DNA of 64,000 nucleotides from Mycolicibacterium crocinum. GTDB taxonomy: Bacteria > Actinomycetota > Actinomycetes > Mycobacteriales > Mycobacteriaceae. Each line of letters starts with the position of its first letter. Positions within the stretch are counted from its first letter, which is position 1. Below, piece after piece: positions 48,721-57,082 of this stretch. Made by a program: the position numbers and the translations under genes. The notes beneath the pieces are model-generated. The model saw only the letters and a list, made by a program, of their open reading frames with translations, did no database searches and was not told the origin of the DNA. Where the stretch lies: assembly GCF_022370635.2 (NCBI RefSeq), contig NZ_CP092362.2:5394001-5458000 (forward strand). The letters run 5' to 3'.

Positions 48721-49209
48721 GTGGAGTTCGACGTCACCATCGAGATCCCCAAGGGTCAGCGCAACAAATACGAGGTCGACCACGAAACCGGACGCGTACG
48801 CCTAGACCGCTACCTCTACACCCCGATGGCCTACCCCGCTGACTACGGCTTCATCGAGGACACCCTCGGTGAGGACGGCGACCCGCTGGACGCGCTGGTG
48901 CTGCTGCCGCTGTCGGTGTTCCCCGGTGTGTTGATCGAGGTGCGCCCGGTCGGCATGTTCAAGATGGTCGACGAGGCCGGCGGTGACGACAAGGTGCTGT
49001 GCGTGCCTGCCGGCGACAAGCGCTGGGATCACATCCAGGACATCGGCGACGTCCCGAAGGACGAACTCGATTCGATCCAGCACTTCTTCACCCACTACAA
49101 GGACCTCGAGCCGGGCAAGTTCGTCAAGGGCTCCGACTGGGTCGGCCGTGCCGAGGCCGAGGCCGAGGTCGAGCGCTCCCGCGAGCGCTTCGCCAAAGCA
49201 GATCACTGA
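48721..49209 (+). CDS. ppa: Inorganic pyrophosphatase (family I)
   Basis: Soluble pyrophosphatase of 162 residues that pulls biosynthetic reactions by removing PPi. Signature EDGDPLDALVL contains the metal-binding Asp residues, with YPADYGFIEDT before it. GTG start preceded by AAGGAG at good spacing. A GGAATATATTCC palindrome at 48673-48684 in the upstream region may be promoter- or operator-related. Confidence 0.95.
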   Translation: MEFDVTIEIPKGQRNKYEVDHETGRVRLDRYLYTPMAYPADYGFIEDTLGEDGDPLDALVLLPLSVFPGVLIEVRPVGMFKMVDEAGGDDKVLCVPAGDKRWDHIQDIGDVPKDELDSIQHFFTHYKDLEPGKFVKGSDWVGRAEAEAEVERSRERFAKADH

Positions 49210-49292
49210 CGGCCGGCCGGCCCGGTGAGAAATTTTGCCTGGCCGTAACAATCGGTAACCCGGTTGTCCTTTGGCTTTTCGATCATGAGCTG

Positions 49293-49829
49293 GTGTTGTT
49301 GCATCAGGGCATCGGTCTCGACGCCTTCAATGAGCTGCCGGACAGCAAGGCCGTCCACGCGCTCTACGAGTGCTGCAACAGCGTCACTCTGGCGCGCGAC
49401 CTGACCCGCGGCCGCCCGTACACCGACCGCACGGAGCTGTTCCGCCGAGCCGACGACCTCCTTTTTTCGCTCTCGGAGTCGTCGATCGACGACATCCTGC
49501 AGGCCTACCCGCACGTCGGCCGGCGCCCCGGCAGCACCAAGTCGCAGGCCGAGCAGTGTTCGGTGTGGGACTCCTCGCCCGAGGTGATGGCCGAACTCAC
49601 GACCGCGGTCAACGAGTACACCGAGCACTTCGGTTTCGGCTTCGTCATGCACGTCGGCGGACTGGACCGCGAGGCGTGCGCCCGCTCGGTCATCGCCGCG
49701 GTGCGCGACCGGATGCACCACGACCCCGAAACCGAACGCAAGGTCGTGTGCAACGAGCTCGCCCGCATCAATCGCAGTCGACTCGAGCGGATGCTCGGTC
49801 CCGAGGGGGGCTACGACAACTGGGGCTAG
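49293..49829 (+). CDS. OHCU-decarboxylase-like protein
   Basis: Protein of 178 residues similar to 2-oxo-4-hydroxy-4-carboxy-5-ureidoimidazoline decarboxylase, which finishes urate oxidation to S-allantoin: FNELPDSKAVHALYECCNS, then KSQAEQ and VMAELTTAVNEYTEHFGFGFV. The canonical HPRIG-like element appears as YPHVG, which would place Tyr where the catalytic His usually sits. The start is uncertain: GTG 49293, TTG 49296 and TTG 49299 are all possible. It begins 83 bp after ppa and ends 11 bp before the next gene. Confidence 0.65.
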   Translation: MLLHQGIGLDAFNELPDSKAVHALYECCNSVTLARDLTRGRPYTDRTELFRRADDLLFSLSESSIDDILQAYPHVGRRPGSTKSQAEQCSVWDSSPEVMAELTTAVNEYTEHFGFGFVMHVGGLDREACARSVIAAVRDRMHHDPETERKVVCNELARINRSRLERMLGPEGGYDNWG

Positions 49830-49840
49830 GGTTCGTAACC

Positions 49841-50791
49841 GTGGCCCTGTCGTTGGATCCAGAACTGCTCACCCTGCTGCAACCGTTGATGGACGCGGCC
49901 GCCGAGTTGGACCCGCCCGCAATCGGGGATGTGGCCGGCCGCCGGGAACGTGCCATTCCGTTGTTCCAGACGCTCGCCGCGTCCCGAGACCCGGTGGACG
50001 GCGTCGAGATGTCGCGGCACACGCTGCCCACCGGCGACGGCGCGGAACTGGATCTGGCGTGGTACTTCCCCACCTCGGGACTGTCCGGCAGCGCCGTCCT
50101 CTATCTGCACGGCGGCGGCATGATCTACAGCCTGGCCGAAACCGCTCCTGCCTATGACTCCGCGGTGCGTGCCTACGTCGCGAACTCTGGCGTCCCGATG
50201 CTGCTGGTGGATTACCGTGTGGCGCCGGAACATCCGAACCCGACACCTATCGAGGACTGTTATGCGGCGCTGCGCTGGCTGTCCGACAACGCCGACAGCC
50301 TGGGCGTGAACCCGGCCAGGATCGCGGTCGCCGGCGACAGCGCCGGTGGTGGCCTGGCCGCCGGGGTCAGCCTGCTCGCCCGCGACCGCGGCGGTCCGGC
50401 GCTGGCCGCGCAGCTGCTGATCTATCCGATGCTCGACGACCGCACCACCACCCCTGATCCGGAGCTGCCCGCCGAGCTGCTGACGTGGAACTACAACGAC
50501 AACATCACCGGCTGGGGCGCGCTGCTCGGCGACGGTGAGCCGTCGGTGTATGCCGCGCCGGCCCGCGCCGAGGATTTGAGCGGACTGCCGCCGACCTACC
50601 TCGACGTCGGGGACCTGGACATCTTCCGCGACGAGAACATCGCTTATGCCGCACGGCTTTCCGCGGCGGGTGTGCCCACCGAGCTACACGTACACCCCGG
50701 CTGTCCGCACGCCTGGGAAGCGTTGGCACCTACCGCGGCGGTGTCGAAACGCGTGGTGGCCGACCGGATCCGCAGGTTGCGGGCGATCTAG
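49841..50791 (+). CDS. Alpha/beta hydrolase, hormone-sensitive-lipase family
   Basis: Esterase-type enzyme of 316 residues. Oxyanion motif HGGGMI, nucleophile elbow GDSAGGG (Ser), acid around VGDLDIF and catalytic His in CPHAWE place it in the HSL (Lip-type) family common in mycobacteria. Its acyl substrate is unknown. GTG start chosen at 49841 (VALSLDPELL). It ends overlapping the convergent hydrolase by 4 bp. Confidence 0.85.
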   Translation: MALSLDPELLTLLQPLMDAAAELDPPAIGDVAGRRERAIPLFQTLAASRDPVDGVEMSRHTLPTGDGAELDLAWYFPTSGLSGSAVLYLHGGGMIYSLAETAPAYDSAVRAYVANSGVPMLLVDYRVAPEHPNPTPIEDCYAALRWLSDNADSLGVNPARIAVAGDSAGGGLAAGVSLLARDRGGPALAAQLLIYPMLDDRTTTPDPELPAELLTWNYNDNITGWGALLGDGEPSVYAAPARAEDLSGLPPTYLDVGDLDIFRDENIAYAARLSAAGVPTELHVHPGCPHAWEALAPTAAVSKRVVADRIRRLRAI

Positions 50792-51633
50792 CCGCCGACC
50801 GTGCTTGCGGTGGTGGCGAATTCGGCGATCAGACCGGCCAGCGCATCGGGTTGGTCGAGCATGGAAAAGGTACGCGCCCCCGCGATGACCTCCAGTCGGG
50901 AGTCGGGTAGCGCCGCGGCGAGCCTTCGGCCATCCTCCTGCGGGAAGAACGCGTCATCGGCCGACCAGGCGATCAGCGCGGGCTTGGTGAACTGCGGCAG
51001 CTTGGCGGCGGCCTCGAGAGTCGTTTGCCGCGTGAGCGATCCGGTGAAGCGGCGCAGGTTCTCGGCGATCGCGCGGTCGCGAACGGCCTTGCGAGTCCAT
51101 TCCGCGGTCAGCGCGTCGAGGTTGGTGTGGGCCAGCGCACCGTAGGCGCGCCGCCGAACGGTGCGAGACCGCATGCCCTGCACGGCGATCCGCCACAGCG
51201 GCGGCACCTTGGCCGCGGTGATGAACGGTGCCAGGATCGGCGGCGGAAAGTGTTCGAACGCATCGCAACTGGTGAGCACCAGCGCGCCGAGCCGGTCGGG
51301 GAATTCGGTCGCCACCACCTGGGCGACGGCTCCCCCGGTGTCATTGCCGACGAGGACGACGTCGTCGAGCTCGGCCTTCTCGAAGAACTCGGCGACCATC
51401 GCGGCGACTCCGCGCATAGTCATGTCCGCCGACGGTCGCATCGCCTGCTGGTGGGCGCCGAGCGGCCAGGTCGGCACGATGCACCGCAGGCCGTGCCGGG
51501 CCAGCCGGGCGCTCAGCGGGCGCCACAGCGACCCACCCATCGCGTAGCCGTGAATGAAGACCAGCGGCCTGCCGGTAGACGGTCCAGCCGTTTCGTAATG
51601 GATGGTTCCGCTGTTGAGCTCTACGGTGTGCAT
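50788..51633 (-). CDS. Alpha/beta hydrolase
   Basis: Alpha/beta-fold hydrolase of 281 residues. IHGYAMGGSLW oxyanion region and nucleophile elbow GNDTGGAV with Asp as the nucleophile, in place of the Ser of typical esterases, which resembles haloalkane dehalogenase or epoxide hydrolase elbows. The acid may be Asp in SADDAFFP; the C-terminal His of the triad is not obvious (ARTFSML). ATG 51633 is used. It diverges from a TetR-type gene (77-bp gap), its likely regulator. Confidence 0.78.
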   Translation of the reverse strand: MHTVELNSGTIHYETAGPSTGRPLVFIHGYAMGGSLWRPLSARLARHGLRCIVPTWPLGAHQQAMRPSADMTMRGVAAMVAEFFEKAELDDVVLVGNDTGGAVAQVVATEFPDRLGALVLTSCDAFEHFPPPILAPFITAAKVPPLWRIAVQGMRSRTVRRRAYGALAHTNLDALTAEWTRKAVRDRAIAENLRRFTGSLTRQTTLEAAAKLPQFTKPALIAWSADDAFFPQEDGRRLAAALPDSRLEVIAGARTFSMLDQPDALAGLIAEFATTASTVGG

Positions 51634-51710
51634 GGCATCTCCCTTGATGACGACAAACAAACAGACAGTCTGCATGTAAGATACCGACAGGATGTACGGA
51701 AATACAAGAC
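51634..51710. promoter_or_regulatory. Divergent promoter/operator region, hydrolase and TetR genes
   Basis: A short dyad CAGACAGTCTG (51662-51672) sits near the middle, and TAAGAT (51678-51683) could be a -10 for the tetR gene. The symmetric placement fits a TetR-type operator controlling both divergent genes. Confidence 0.4.
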
Positions 51711-52319
51711 ATGACCACCAGACGCACCCAAGCGCAGCGCTCCGCGGCAACACAGGACGCGCTGCGCGCCGCCGCGCGCGAGCTATGGGGTGAACGCGGT
51801 TATGCCGACGTCGGGACACCGGAGATCGCGCAGCGCGCCGGCGTCACCAGGGGCGCGATGTATCACCAGTACGCCGACAAGTCGGCGCTGTTCCTCGACG
51901 TCGTCGAGTCCGTCGAGTCCGACGTGATGAACCGTCTGGCCGCCGCGGTCCTCGCCGAGCAGCCGCCGACCCCTGCGGCCACCCTGCACGCGGCGGTGGA
52001 TGCCTGGCTCGACATCAGCTCCGAGCGGGAGATCCGCCAGCTGATCCTGCTTGACGCGCCGAATGTGTTGGGCTGGAACGGTTTCCGTGATATCGCCGAG
52101 CGCTACAGCCTGGGCATGACCGAGCAGCTGCTCCAAGCTGCGATGGACTCCGGTGAGCTCGCGACACAGCCCGTCCGTCCGCTGGCGCATATCCTCATCG
52201 GCGCGCTCGACGCCGCGGCGCTGACGATCGCGCACTCCGAGGATCCCGAGCGCACCGGGACCGAAGTGCGCAACGCGTTGCACGGAATCGTCAAGGGCAT
52301 GCTGGCCAGTCGGCCGTGA
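51711..52319 (+). CDS. TetR/AcrR-family transcriptional regulator
   Basis: Regulator of 202 residues. N-terminal HTH: AARELWGERGYADVGTPEIA then RAGVTRGAMYHQYADKSALF. The C-terminal ligand domain is all-helical. Most likely it represses itself and the divergent hydrolase gene 77 bp away. The inducer is unknown. Confidence 0.9.
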   Translation: MTTRRTQAQRSAATQDALRAAARELWGERGYADVGTPEIAQRAGVTRGAMYHQYADKSALFLDVVESVESDVMNRLAAAVLAEQPPTPAATLHAAVDAWLDISSEREIRQLILLDAPNVLGWNGFRDIAERYSLGMTEQLLQAAMDSGELATQPVRPLAHILIGALDAAALTIAHSEDPERTGTEVRNALHGIVKGMLASRP

Positions 52320-52347
52320 GCCCCGAAATCAAGCTTAGCCCTACGGA

Positions 52348-52406
52348 ATATTCACATAACCTGCTATATTCACACCCATTGTGAATATGCCACAGATAGT
52401 GAATAT
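52348..52406. promoter_or_regulatory. Four-copy symmetric operator array of the AbiE-like locus
   Basis: ATATTCAC occurs at 52348-52355 and 52366-52373; its reverse complement GTGAATAT occurs at 52381-52388 and 52399-52406. Start-to-start spacings are 18, 15 and 18 bp, and the whole array is exactly symmetric about 52377. The inner pair extends to a 9-bp inverted repeat with a 5-bp spacer. A -10-like TATATT (52365-52370) lies inside the second copy and the GTG start codon lies in the third, so binding would block transcription directly. Confidence 0.7.
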
Positions 52407-53439
52407 CGCAGGTCCGATGGAGCGGACTGCGTTAAGCATCCTCCGCGACATCGACGGGGTGACAACAGAGGCAACGTCAGGCGACGGCCGCAAGGCCGAC
52501 ATCGTGATCCATGCCGGCGACGTGTCCCACGTTGTTGAGCTAAAAGCGCAGCGCTCAATCAATGCTGCCAACGCGCGCGCACTGATCGAGCAGGCCCAAA
52601 GATTGCCAAAAGCTACACATCTGTTATTGGTCGCCCGGTCGACGACCAAAGAGGCCCGTCGCCTTTTGGCAGACGCCGGTGTCGCGTTGATCGACGGACA
52701 GGGCAACATGCGCGTTGATCTACCCGGCATCTTCGTGTGGACCGAAAGGCGCCCACCGCACGCAGCAAGCGAAAAGACAAGCGAATCTCCAGTCAAACTA
52801 ACCGGCAAGGCAGGCATTGCCACGCAAGCCCTTCTTGGTGATCCCGAACGATGGTGGCAAGTCAACGACCTGGCTGCGGTTGCAAAGATCTCAGCGAGCT
52901 TGGCACACCGCGTGCTGTCACGTCTAGACCGTGAGAATCTCATCGAAACCGTTGGTGCAGGCCCTAAGCGGGCCCGGCGTGTTACACATCCTGCGGCACT
53001 ACTGGACCTCTGGGCCGAAGAAATGCGTGATCGACGCGTCAAACCGCTACGGGTATTTCGTCTCGCCCGCGACGCGCGCGCTCACGCGACGAGCCTCAGC
53101 ACGCTACTCGCAGGCGCGAATATCGATCACGCAGTCACCGGGCCCGCTGGCGCTGCGCGTCTTGCGCCATTCATCACATCGATTCCCGTAGTGGACATCT
53201 GGATAACACAAGCCGTCGATCTCAGCGCTGCATCAAATGCCATCGGCGCAGAGGTCGTACAAGAAGGCCATAACATCTTGCTACGACAGGAAGCGGATGA
53301 CTATCCCCTCGTCTTTCGCACCCTCATTGATGACGTATGGACAGTCAACAAGTTTCGGCTATACCTCGACCTGCGAAAAGATCCGCGACGTGGCAGGGAA
53401 CAGGCCGACCGGCTGCGCGAAGAGGTGATCGGCTTTTGA
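52381..53439 (+). CDS. AbiEi-like antitoxin/regulator with restriction-nuclease-like N-terminus
   Basis: Protein of 352 residues, first gene of a two-gene AbiE-like (type IV toxin-antitoxin) locus. Residues ~14-115 resemble a restriction-endonuclease-type fold with Asp40 (KADIVI) and Glu53-x-Lys55 (VVELKAQ), the D...ExK pattern, followed by the element VALIDGQGN. Residues ~140-215 look like a winged helix (WWQVNDLAAVAKISASLAHR). The end resembles AbiEi C-terminal domains (YLDLRKDPRRGREQA). Starts at GTG 52381, ATG 52387 or ATG 52417 are all in frame; the first lies in the operator array. Lower G+C content than neighbours suggests acquisition. Confidence 0.7.
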   Translation: MNMPQIVNIAGPMERTALSILRDIDGVTTEATSGDGRKADIVIHAGDVSHVVELKAQRSINAANARALIEQAQRLPKATHLLLVARSTTKEARRLLADAGVALIDGQGNMRVDLPGIFVWTERRPPHAASEKTSESPVKLTGKAGIATQALLGDPERWWQVNDLAAVAKISASLAHRVLSRLDRENLIETVGAGPKRARRVTHPAALLDLWAEEMRDRRVKPLRVFRLARDARAHATSLSTLLAGANIDHAVTGPAGAARLAPFITSIPVVDIWITQAVDLSAASNAIGAEVVQEGHNILLRQEADDYPLVFRTLIDDVWTVNKFRLYLDLRKDPRRGREQADRLREEVIGF

Positions 53440-54296
53440 GCAGACAGCATCAAAGTGACTACGACCAGGAGACAACAACGCGCTGTGAGCGTGCGCTCGT
53501 TACGCTCCTGGGCGACATTGGGCCATGGAGTAAGCGCGTCTACCTGGCTGGCGGTCTCGCTCCGCGCTATATCGTCGGCAGCCTTCCCGAGGGTGCGCGT
53601 CCACACGTCGGCACGACAGACGTCGATCTTGTTATCGGGCTTGCCGTTGACGACGAGAGCGACGAGGCATACCGGACTCTCGAAAACAACCTCAAGAAGG
53701 CCGACTTCGAGCCACAACACTCGTTCCGCTGGTCGAAGGAGGTTCAGGGCGTCACCGTCATTGTCGAATTCCTCTGCGAGACCGACCAAGTCGAAGCGGG
53801 CAAGATATTCAAGCCGAAGCAAGGAACCGGATCAGGTCTCGGGGCATTCAATGTGCGCGGGGCCCAGCTAGTCACCAGGGACTATTTCGAGACCCAGATC
53901 GAGGCGGATCGGCTCGATGACGGAGGCCACTCACAAGTAGCTGTCCGCGTCGCCGGCATCCTCGCCTACGCCGTTCTCAAAATCCTGGCCTTTCAGGATC
54001 GCCATGAAAACAAAGATTCCTATGACCTCTTGTACTGTCTGCTGAATTTCGGGGATGGTCCGGAGGACGCAGGGCGCGTCGCCAAGCTAAGCCCAATCCA
54101 CGACGATGTCCAGGTTCGCACAGCGATGCGCCTGCTCGCCGAGAGATTCGCGTCAGTCGAACATGACGGTCCGCACGCCTACGCAGGGTTTCTAGCCGAT
54201 AGTGGCGACGCTGACGAGATAGCACGTCTCCGCCAGGAAGCCGTCGCCATAGTCCGCACGTTCCTATCTGCAGCTGATTTTCAGACTTCGCAGTAA
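53436..54296 (+). CDS. AbiEii-like nucleotidyltransferase toxin
   Basis: Protein of 286 residues with the DNA-polymerase-beta-type nucleotidyltransferase layout of AbiEii toxins. YLAGGLAPRYIVG is followed by TTDVDLVIG (acidic pair Asp62 and Asp64), and a later KDSYD (193-197), which corresponds to the conserved K-D-x-x-D motif. Such enzymes transfer nucleotides to cellular targets (some to tRNA) and cause growth arrest. TTG 53436 overlaps the antitoxin stop by 4 bp, giving tight coupling. Base composition is similar to the partner gene. Confidence 0.75.
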   Translation: MSRQHQSDYDQETTTRCERALVTLLGDIGPWSKRVYLAGGLAPRYIVGSLPEGARPHVGTTDVDLVIGLAVDDESDEAYRTLENNLKKADFEPQHSFRWSKEVQGVTVIVEFLCETDQVEAGKIFKPKQGTGSGLGAFNVRGAQLVTRDYFETQIEADRLDDGGHSQVAVRVAGILAYAVLKILAFQDRHENKDSYDLLYCLLNFGDGPEDAGRVAKLSPIHDDVQVRTAMRLLAERFASVEHDGPHAYAGFLADSGDADEIARLRQEAVAIVRTFLSAADFQTSQ

Positions 54297-54443
54297 GCCC
54301 TGCACGAACGGGCGGCTGGGCGGTCGCCCCGCCACGTTGAGCTTCAATGCCGGCGATCTGGTGGCTGAGTGCCGACAAGATCGAAGCGTGAGATGCCCGC
54401 TGCTCGGCGCGCCGCGAAGTATCGAGTCACTTAGGCTCGTGAG
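54297..54443. other. Spacer between the AbiE-like locus and the allantoin cluster
   Basis: 147 bp without a supported ORF; presumably contains the allantoicase promoter. No obvious repeat, attachment site or tRNA fragment is seen. Confidence 0.4.
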
Positions 54444-55480
54444 GTGATCGGCGGAGCGCAGAACCCCACGCAGGCGCAACCGCATTTCACGTCACTTCCC
54501 GATCTGGCGAGCCGATCGGCCGGTGGTGCGGTGGTATGGGCCAACGACGATCTGTTCGCCGAGCGAGAGAATCTGATCAATCCGCAACCGGCCGATTCCG
54601 TCCGGCCACCTTCGGACACAAGGGCCAGGTTTACGACGGTTGGGAGACGCGCCGCCGGCGGGGTAACGGACCCGACGATTGTGACCGCGCGATTGTGCGG
54701 TTGGCGGTGCCGGCCATCGTGGGCGGTGTGGTGGTCGACACCGCGTGGTTCACCGGCAACTACCCGCCGCAGATCTCGGTCGAAGCGGCGTGCGTCGACG
54801 GCTATCCGCCTGCCGAAGAAGTGGCGCACCGGACCGAATGGACCACCATCGTCGCGCGCTCGAAGGTCGACGGTGATACCCGAAACCCCTTCAAGGTGGC
54901 CTCGTCCCGGCGCTGGACGCACGTTCGGCTGTCCATCTATCCCGACGGCGGCGTGGCGAGATTCCGCGTCCACGGCGACGGCATGCTCGATCCGCGGCTC
55001 GCCGGCGTTATGCCACTGGACCTCGCTGCGTTGGAGAACGGCGCGCGAGTGACGGCCTGTTCCAACATGTTCTACTCCTCGCCCAACAATCTGCTATTGC
55101 CCGGGATCGCGCGGACCATGGGCGACGGCTGGGAAACCTCACGCCGACGTGACGACGGCAACGACTGGGTGCAGGTCCGGCTGGCCGGCCAGGGTGTACT
55201 CACCGCGGCTGAACTCGACACGTCGTATTTCATCGGCAATGCTCCCGGGGCCGCGCGGCTGATGGGGCGCGCCGATGATGGCGAGTGGTTCGAGGTATTG
55301 CCCTGCACCGCACTGCAGCCGGACACCAGACACCGTTTTCTGCTCTCCGGCCAGCGACCGGTTACCGAGGCGCGACTCGACGTCTACCCCGACGGCGGGA
55401 TGGCCCGACTTCGCTTGTTCGGCCGGCTCACCGACGACGGTCTGCACCGGGTGCGGGGCACCTGGGCTGCGGCGACTTGA
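54444..55480 (+). pseudogene. alc: Allantoicase with a -1 frameshift
   Basis: Allantoicase cleaves allantoate to ureidoglycolate and urea. The N-terminal part (PDLASRSAGGAVVWANDDLFAERE) is read from GTG 54444. From about 54594 the family sequence continues in another frame (ATFGHKGQVYDGWETRRRR, then VVVDTAWFTGNYPPQISVEA). One base appears missing near the GCCGATTCC stretch. The second half repeats the same fold (DGWETSRRR, ELDTSYFIGNAP), as expected of the two-domain family. It is either broken or carries a sequencing error. The next gene starts 1 bp after its stop. Confidence 0.82.
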
Positions 55481-55481
55481 C

Positions 55482-56384
55482 ATGAGCTATCCGCGCGACA
55501 TGGTGGGTTACGGCCGAACGCCGCCGCACCCCAAGTGGCCCGGCGATGCGAAAATCGCCATTCAATTCGTGCTCAATTACGAAGAGGGCGCGGAGAACTC
55601 CGTCTTGGACGGCGACGACGCCTCGGAGACTTTTCTGTCCGAGATGACACCCGCAGAGGCATTTCCCGACCGGCACATGAGCATGGAGTCGCTCTACGAA
55701 TACGGCTCGCGTGCCGGATTGTGGCGCCTCCTTCGCCTCTTCGAGCGTCGCAACATCCCGTTGACGATCTTCGCGGTCGCCGTGGCCATGCAGCGAAACC
55801 CGGAGGCAGTGGCCGCTTTCGGCGAGCTCGGTCACGAGATCGCCTGCCATGGTCTGCGGTGGACGTCCTATCAACGCATCCCACGCGACACCGAGCGCGC
55901 CCATATGGCGCAGGCTGTGCAGATCCTGCGCGACCTCACCGGTTCGGCGCCGCTCGGTTGGTACACCGGCCGCGACTCACCGCACACCCGTGAACTCGTC
56001 GTCGAGCACGGCGGATTCGTCTACGATTCCGACTCCTACGCCGACGACCTGCCGTACTGGGTGCGAGTTCACGGCCGCAGCCACCTTGTCGTGCCGTACA
56101 CGCTCGACACGAACGACATGCGGTTCGCCTCGGCGGCAGGGTTTTCCAACGGCGAGGAGTTCTTCGCGCACCTTCGCGACGCGTTCGACGTGCTCTATGC
56201 GGAGGGCAGTGCAGGCAGCCCGAAAATGCTCTCGGTCGGACTCCACTGCCGGCTGGCCGGCCGCCCGGCCCGCACCGCGGCACTCGAACGGTTCTGCGAC
56301 CACGTCCAGTCCCACGACGGAGTCTGGATCGCCCGGCGCATCGAGATCGCGCAGCACTGGCGCACCGTTCACCCCGCCGAATAG
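55482..56384 (+). CDS. puuE: Allantoinase, PuuE/polysaccharide-deacetylase type
   Basis: Protein of 300 residues of the PuuE family, metal-independent allantoinases with a carbohydrate-esterase-4-like fold that open the allantoin ring. It begins MSYPRDMVGYGRTPPHPKWP and contains IAIQFVLNYEEG, HEIACHGLRW and GWYTGRDSPHT, matching the family. It directly follows allantoicase (1 bp), so the pathway allantoin, allantoate, ureidoglycolate is encoded in order reversed to the reaction sequence. Its 3' end overlaps the convergent racemase by 16 bp. Confidence 0.85.
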   Translation: MSYPRDMVGYGRTPPHPKWPGDAKIAIQFVLNYEEGAENSVLDGDDASETFLSEMTPAEAFPDRHMSMESLYEYGSRAGLWRLLRLFERRNIPLTIFAVAVAMQRNPEAVAAFGELGHEIACHGLRWTSYQRIPRDTERAHMAQAVQILRDLTGSAPLGWYTGRDSPHTRELVVEHGGFVYDSDSYADDLPYWVRVHGRSHLVVPYTLDTNDMRFASAAGFSNGEEFFAHLRDAFDVLYAEGSAGSPKMLSVGLHCRLAGRPARTAALERFCDHVQSHDGVWIARRIEIAQHWRTVHPAE

Positions 56385-57082
56385 TGCTTCACCGGCGGGG
56401 TTGCGTAGTCCCCTCGTTTCGACGTACGCAAACCCATGGTGACCAACGACTGCACGGTCAGCGTGGCGGCACTGACCCCATCCACGACGGGCACACCCAA
56501 CTCTCTGGAAATCTCATCGCACATATCGGCCATCCCCGCGCATCCCAGCACCACCGCATCGGATCCGTCGATTTCGACCGCCTCGCGACATGCTTCGGTG
56601 ACGACCTTGCGCGCATTCGGGTCGCTGTCCAGGTCAAGTACCGGCATGTCACACGCGTGGATACCGCGACAGAATCGTTGCATGCCATAGCGTTCGGCGA
56701 GGTGCGCCGACTGGCCGATGGTCCGCGACAGCGTCGTGACGATGCTGAAACCGGTGCCCAGGTGACTTGCCGCCTGCATCGCGGCCTCCGCGATTCCGAT
56801 GACCGGTCCGGTTGCCACCTCGCGTGCGGCGTCGAGTCCGGGATCACCGAAGCAGGCGATCACATAGCCGTCGACACCTTCCCGCTCCCCCTGGGCCACC
56901 GCACGCAGCACACCGGGCACGGAAAGTGCTTCATCGTAATGACTTTCGATCGACGCAGGACCGATCTCGGACGTGATCCCCGTGACGATCACGCCCGGAC
57001 CGGCTACCGCCGCCGCACAGGCGGCGATGGTGTCGGTCATGGCCCGGGTGGTGTTCGGGTTGATCACCCAGATCCGCGTCAC
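56369..57082 (-). CDS. Asp/Glu/hydantoin racemase family (probable allantoin racemase)
   Basis: Protein of 237 residues of the aspartate/glutamate/hydantoin racemase superfamily. The two catalytic Cys are in IACFGDPGL and VLGCAGMAD. The hydantoin racemase type is indicated by INPNTT at the N-terminus. Its place in an allantoin cluster makes allantoin (or another hydantoin) the likely substrate. GTG 57082 overlaps the permease stop by 4 bp. Confidence 0.82.
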   Translation of the reverse strand: MTRIWVINPNTTRAMTDTIAACAAAVAGPGVIVTGITSEIGPASIESHYDEALSVPGVLRAVAQGEREGVDGYVIACFGDPGLDAAREVATGPVIGIAEAAMQAASHLGTGFSIVTTLSRTIGQSAHLAERYGMQRFCRGIHACDMPVLDLDSDPNARKVVTEACREAVEIDGSDAVVLGCAGMADMCDEISRELGVPVVDGVSAATLTVQSLVTMGLRTSKRGDYATPPVKHYSAG

